A stretch of DNA of 64,000 nucleotides from an uncultured Niabella sp. (lineage in GTDB: Bacteria > Bacteroidota > Bacteroidia > Chitinophagales > Chitinophagaceae): positions 16,794 to 80,793 of the forward strand of contig CAKSQK010000009.1 of the NCBI GenBank assembly GCA_934486785.1, in the 5' to 3' direction. Numbering within the stretch: the first letter of the stretch is position 1; each line of letters starts with the position of its first letter. The position numbers and the translations under genes were made by a program. The notes beneath the pieces are model-generated. The model was not told where the DNA came from. It saw only the letters and a program-made list of their open reading frames with translations, and searched no databases. Below are positions 61,743-64,000 of the stretch, piece by piece.

Positions 61743-62652
61743 AGAATCAATATTGTGGAATACCCACTATGGCTTAAAGATTTATGCAAGGATTTTACAG
61801 CACTATTATCCGGGCGAAACAGTCCTTTCCCTTTCGGGAAGGGACTGCAAACCCACAAAAAATCCTTTCAATCAGGATAAGCCCACTTTGCATATTCAAA
61901 TTGTGAATAATGAAGCAATTCACGAAGATTTGGAACAAGCTATTCCGGCAGGAAATGTATTTGACTTTGCAGCGAAACACTATCAGTTGGAAGACGATGC
62001 ATTAATTCAATTCTTAAATGAAGAAATGAATTTGCGCTTACGCCCAAAAGTTCCGCCAATCTTAGAGGAGCATTATTTTGCGAGCATTCCCGAACCTGCG
62101 CCTAAGCCTGTTCATTGTCCTTCGTTCAGCTTTTTTAATGCACCTATTACGAATACAATTCCCAATGATACAGCTACGCTTTTGGAAGTTTATTATTTAC
62201 TGAAAGATGATTGTTACAATCTAAAGACTATTGAATTAAGGAACATTCAGGACAAGAAAGCTGCACGAAAATTCAAGGCAGCAAGATTTGATTATGTTAC
62301 TTTTTCAGGCATATTTTCCAAAAGAAGTGATGATGCGCTGATTAGGCATTCAGGATTGCTCACTATCGATTTTGACCATATCAGCAATATTGCTGAATGG
62401 AAAGCTATGCTATTGCAGGATGAATATTTTGATACGGAGCTTTTATTCATTTCGCCGTCAGGTGACGGCTTAAAGTGGATTATACCAATTGATATATCAA
62501 CAGCCACGCACCAGGATTATTTCCGAGCCATTGCAAGCTACATAAAACAAACCTACGGATTGGACATTGACCAATCAGGCAAGGACGTTTCCCGAGCTTG
62601 CTTCATTGCTCACGATGCCGAAGCATTTATTAACCCCAAATACATTCCATAA
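61729..62652 (+). CDS. primase-module protein (BT4734/BF3469, VirE N-terminal-like)
   Basis: 307 residues. The N-terminal part ('LKIYARILQHYYPGETVLSL', 'CKPTKNPFNQDKPTLHIQI') resembles a CHC2-type primase fold. The second part ('HSGLLTIDFDHISNIAEWKAML', 'DTELLFISPSGDGLKWIIPID') fits the BT4734/BF3469 (VirE_N) domain. Both belong to replication proteins of Bacteroidota mobile elements. It ends 1 base before the next ATG, and together they probably work as a primase-helicase pair. Confidence 0.82.
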   Translation: MELNRESILWNTHYGLKIYARILQHYYPGETVLSLSGRDCKPTKNPFNQDKPTLHIQIVNNEAIHEDLEQAIPAGNVFDFAAKHYQLEDDALIQFLNEEMNLRLRPKVPPILEEHYFASIPEPAPKPVHCPSFSFFNAPITNTIPNDTATLLEVYYLLKDDCYNLKTIELRNIQDKKAARKFKAARFDYVTFSGIFSKRSDDALIRHSGLLTIDFDHISNIAEWKAMLLQDEYFDTELLFISPSGDGLKWIIPIDISTATHQDYFRAIASYIKQTYGLDIDQSGKDVSRACFIAHDAEAFINPKYIP

Positions 62653-62653
62653 T

Positions 62654-64000
62654 ATGGCAAAGAAAGTTTTTAAACCCTCTGATTGGTTGGAGCAACCAAA
62701 AAAAGTAGCAGCAGAGCCGGTGAAGCAAGAGCCAATTGTATTGCCGGGTAATGAACAAATTGAACAGGTAATTCAGGAAATAGAATCCAAGCGATTGGAC
62801 ATTGCCACGGCTTACGCCGAATGGCGAGATATTGGCTTCGCCTTCGCTGATGCTTTTGGCGAAAGCGGAAGGGATTATTTTCACCGTATAAGTTGCTTTT
62901 ATGATGATTATACGCCTACAGATTGCAATGAGCAATACGACAAATGCCTAAAGGCAAATGGTACAGGAATTACACTTGCTACATTCTTCTTTCACGCCAA
63001 GCAAGCAGGTATCAAACTTGCACCGCCAAGCCAGTCGCAAGACGCACCGCCCGAAGTGTTGCCCACTTTCGGGCAACAGGTGTATGACAATCTACCTGAT
63101 TTCTTAAAGTCGGTCATTGGCATTGCTACAAGTGATGAAGAAAAGGATATATTAATATTGGGCAGCATTGTTAGCCTTAGTGCTTGTTTACACAAGCTCT
63201 ACGGCATTTATGACGGTAAGCGGGTTTTTCCCAATTTATATCTTTTCATTACGGCGCAAGCCTCAGCAGGTAAGGGCAGGTTAATCCACTGCAAGCAGTT
63301 GGTTAAACCAGTACATAAACAGTTGAGGGAACAAGCAGAACTATTGAAGAAGCAGTACGAAGCCGAAATGTTGGAGTACAATCAAAGCAAAGGCAAAGAC
63401 AGCAATGCACAAAAGCCCGGCAAGCCCCCCGAAAAAATGTTGTTCATTCCAGCAAACAACAGCACTACAGGTGTGTATCAATTGTTGAGCGATAATAATT
63501 GCCGTGGACTAATGTTTGAAACCGAAGGCGATACTTTGGCACAAGCCTTCAAGTCTGATTATGGTAATTACAGCGAAGGTTTTCGCAAGGCATTTCACCA
63601 CGAAACTATTTCCTATTACCGCCGTACAGACCGAGAATATGCAGACATTGAAGAACCTTGTTTGTCCACGGTGTTGTCGGGCACACCCAAGCAAATTGCA
63701 ACGCTTATTCCCAATGCAGAAAATGGTTTGTTCAGTCGCTTCATTTTCTATTTTATGAATGTGCAAGTAGTTTGGAAGAATGTATTTGCATTTGATACCG
63801 ACAATGGTTTGGACGATTATTTTGATAAGTTAGGAAATGATTTTTTCAGTTTGTATCAGATGATTGCCAATGGTGCAGAACTTCAATTTGCACTCACCGC
63901 CGAGCAGAAGCAGCAGTTCAATTCTTTGTTTGAGCAGTTGCAGAGTACACACATTGCATTGCAGGGCTTAGATTATATGGCTACGGTACGCCGTCTTGGT
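62654..64000 (+). CDS. DUF3987-type primase/helicase-like protein (runs off the window)
   Basis: The frame is open from the ATG at 62654 to the edge (449 codons), so the end is not seen. After a Pro/Glu/Gln-rich start comes a PriCT-2-like segment (about 43-118; 'RLDIATAYAEWRDIGFAFADAFG', 'YDKCLKANGTGITLATFF'). From about 145 it is a DUF3987 domain with a Walker-A-like loop at about 201-208 ('AQASAGKG'). 'PANNSTTGVYQLL' and 'ETEGDTLAQ' follow. This family supplies primase/helicase function on mobile elements. It directly follows the BT4734-type gene with a 1-base gap. Confidence 0.88.
   Translation, partial: MAKKVFKPSDWLEQPKKVAAEPVKQEPIVLPGNEQIEQVIQEIESKRLDIATAYAEWRDIGFAFADAFGESGRDYFHRISCFYDDYTPTDCNEQYDKCLKANGTGITLATFFFHAKQAGIKLAPPSQSQDAPPEVLPTFGQQVYDNLPDFLKSVIGIATSDEEKDILILGSIVSLSACLHKLYGIYDGKRVFPNLYLFITAQASAGKGRLIHCKQLVKPVHKQLREQAELLKKQYEAEMLEYNQSKGKDSNAQKPGKPPEKMLFIPANNSTTGVYQLLSDNNCRGLMFETEGDTLAQAFKSDYGNYSEGFRKAFHHETISYYRRTDREYADIEEPCLSTVLSGTPKQIATLIPNAENGLFSRFIFYFMNVQVVWKNVFAFDTDNGLDDYFDKLGNDFFSLYQMIANGAELQFALTAEQKQQFNSLFEQLQSTHIALQGLDYMATVRRLG

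Larger units (their letters stand above)
58589..64000. mobile_element. integrative element inserted at the 3' end of mnmE (left part)
   Basis: The segment begins at the mnmE stop and contains, in order: iterons, a tyrosine recombinase, an unknown protein, two small HTH proteins and a primase/helicase-like pair. All genes point away from mnmE, and coding sequence is more AT-rich and less codon-biased than the flanking genes by eye. This is the layout of Bacteroidota integrative and mobilisable elements. Conjugation genes are not seen; the right end is outside the window, so the class is unresolved. Confidence 0.8.

Overview
The window is chromosomal DNA of a Bacteroidota bacterium, most probably a member of the Chitinophagaceae or a near relative. 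Supporting signs are two TonB-dependent receptor systems with partner lipoproteins, an MG2-type surface protein, DUF4249 and DUF2911 lipoproteins, a flexirubin-type tyrosine ammonia-lyase module, a type III pantothenate kinase beside lptC, and promoter elements of the Bacteroidota form (TTTG, 19 bases, TAnnTTTG). Taxonomy is inferred from gene content only. No rRNA or tRNA gene was seen.

Layout. 1-170 is the 3' end of ligD. 175-7236 (minus) is an outer-membrane cluster: a secreted protein, an STN-type TonB receptor, a DUF4249 lipoprotein and an MG2-type protein. 7298-12806 (minus) holds a tandem rhodanese, an ArsR regulator, tsaB, a large protein with a possible caspase-like C-terminal domain, and a TetA-like exporter. 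12924-19505 (minus) is one long run: AcpH, two DUF2911 proteins, coaX, an outer-membrane barrel, lptC, an SDR, an asparaginase-type protein and an OmpA lipoprotein with a clear terminator. 19734-22699 (plus) pairs a TIM-barrel-like protein with a deoxyhypusine-synthase-like enzyme. 23530-30246 (plus) carries a flippase, rnpA, yidD, acpS, an acyl-adenylating ligase, a tyrosine ammonia-lyase and a ketoreductase. 30363-34410 (minus) has sco-fur and acpP-fabF-rnc. 34595-46175 is mixed housekeeping (ileS with a DksA-like protein, pepE, korA, msrB, phhB), including a 103-bp tandem repeat upstream of ileS. 46288-49424 (plus) has an LpxH-like phosphoesterase, a glycosyltransferase and a transglutaminase-like protein.

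49554-56013 looks like a phosphate locus. A beta-helix lipoprotein and a TonB receptor are transcribed one way, and a DUF47 regulator with a PiT phosphate transporter the other way. Their shared upstream region contains five or six TGTTA/TGTCA-type units at exact 11-bp spacing, which is the architecture of a PhoB/PhoP box. galE and mnmE follow.

From 58589 to the right edge lies an integrative element. The last 18 bases of mnmE look like an attachment core, very similar to the one used by Salmonella genomic island 1 in the same gene. They are followed by five TTTGTTGCC(C) iterons, a tyrosine recombinase, an unknown protein, a palindrome-rich regulatory gap, two small HTH proteins, and a two-gene primase/helicase module that runs off the window. 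The far attachment site and any transfer genes lie outside. The best candidates for something new are the Pho-type array with its receptor system, the mnmE attachment site with iterons, the protein with the His/Cys domain, and the TIM-barrel/DHS-like pair.
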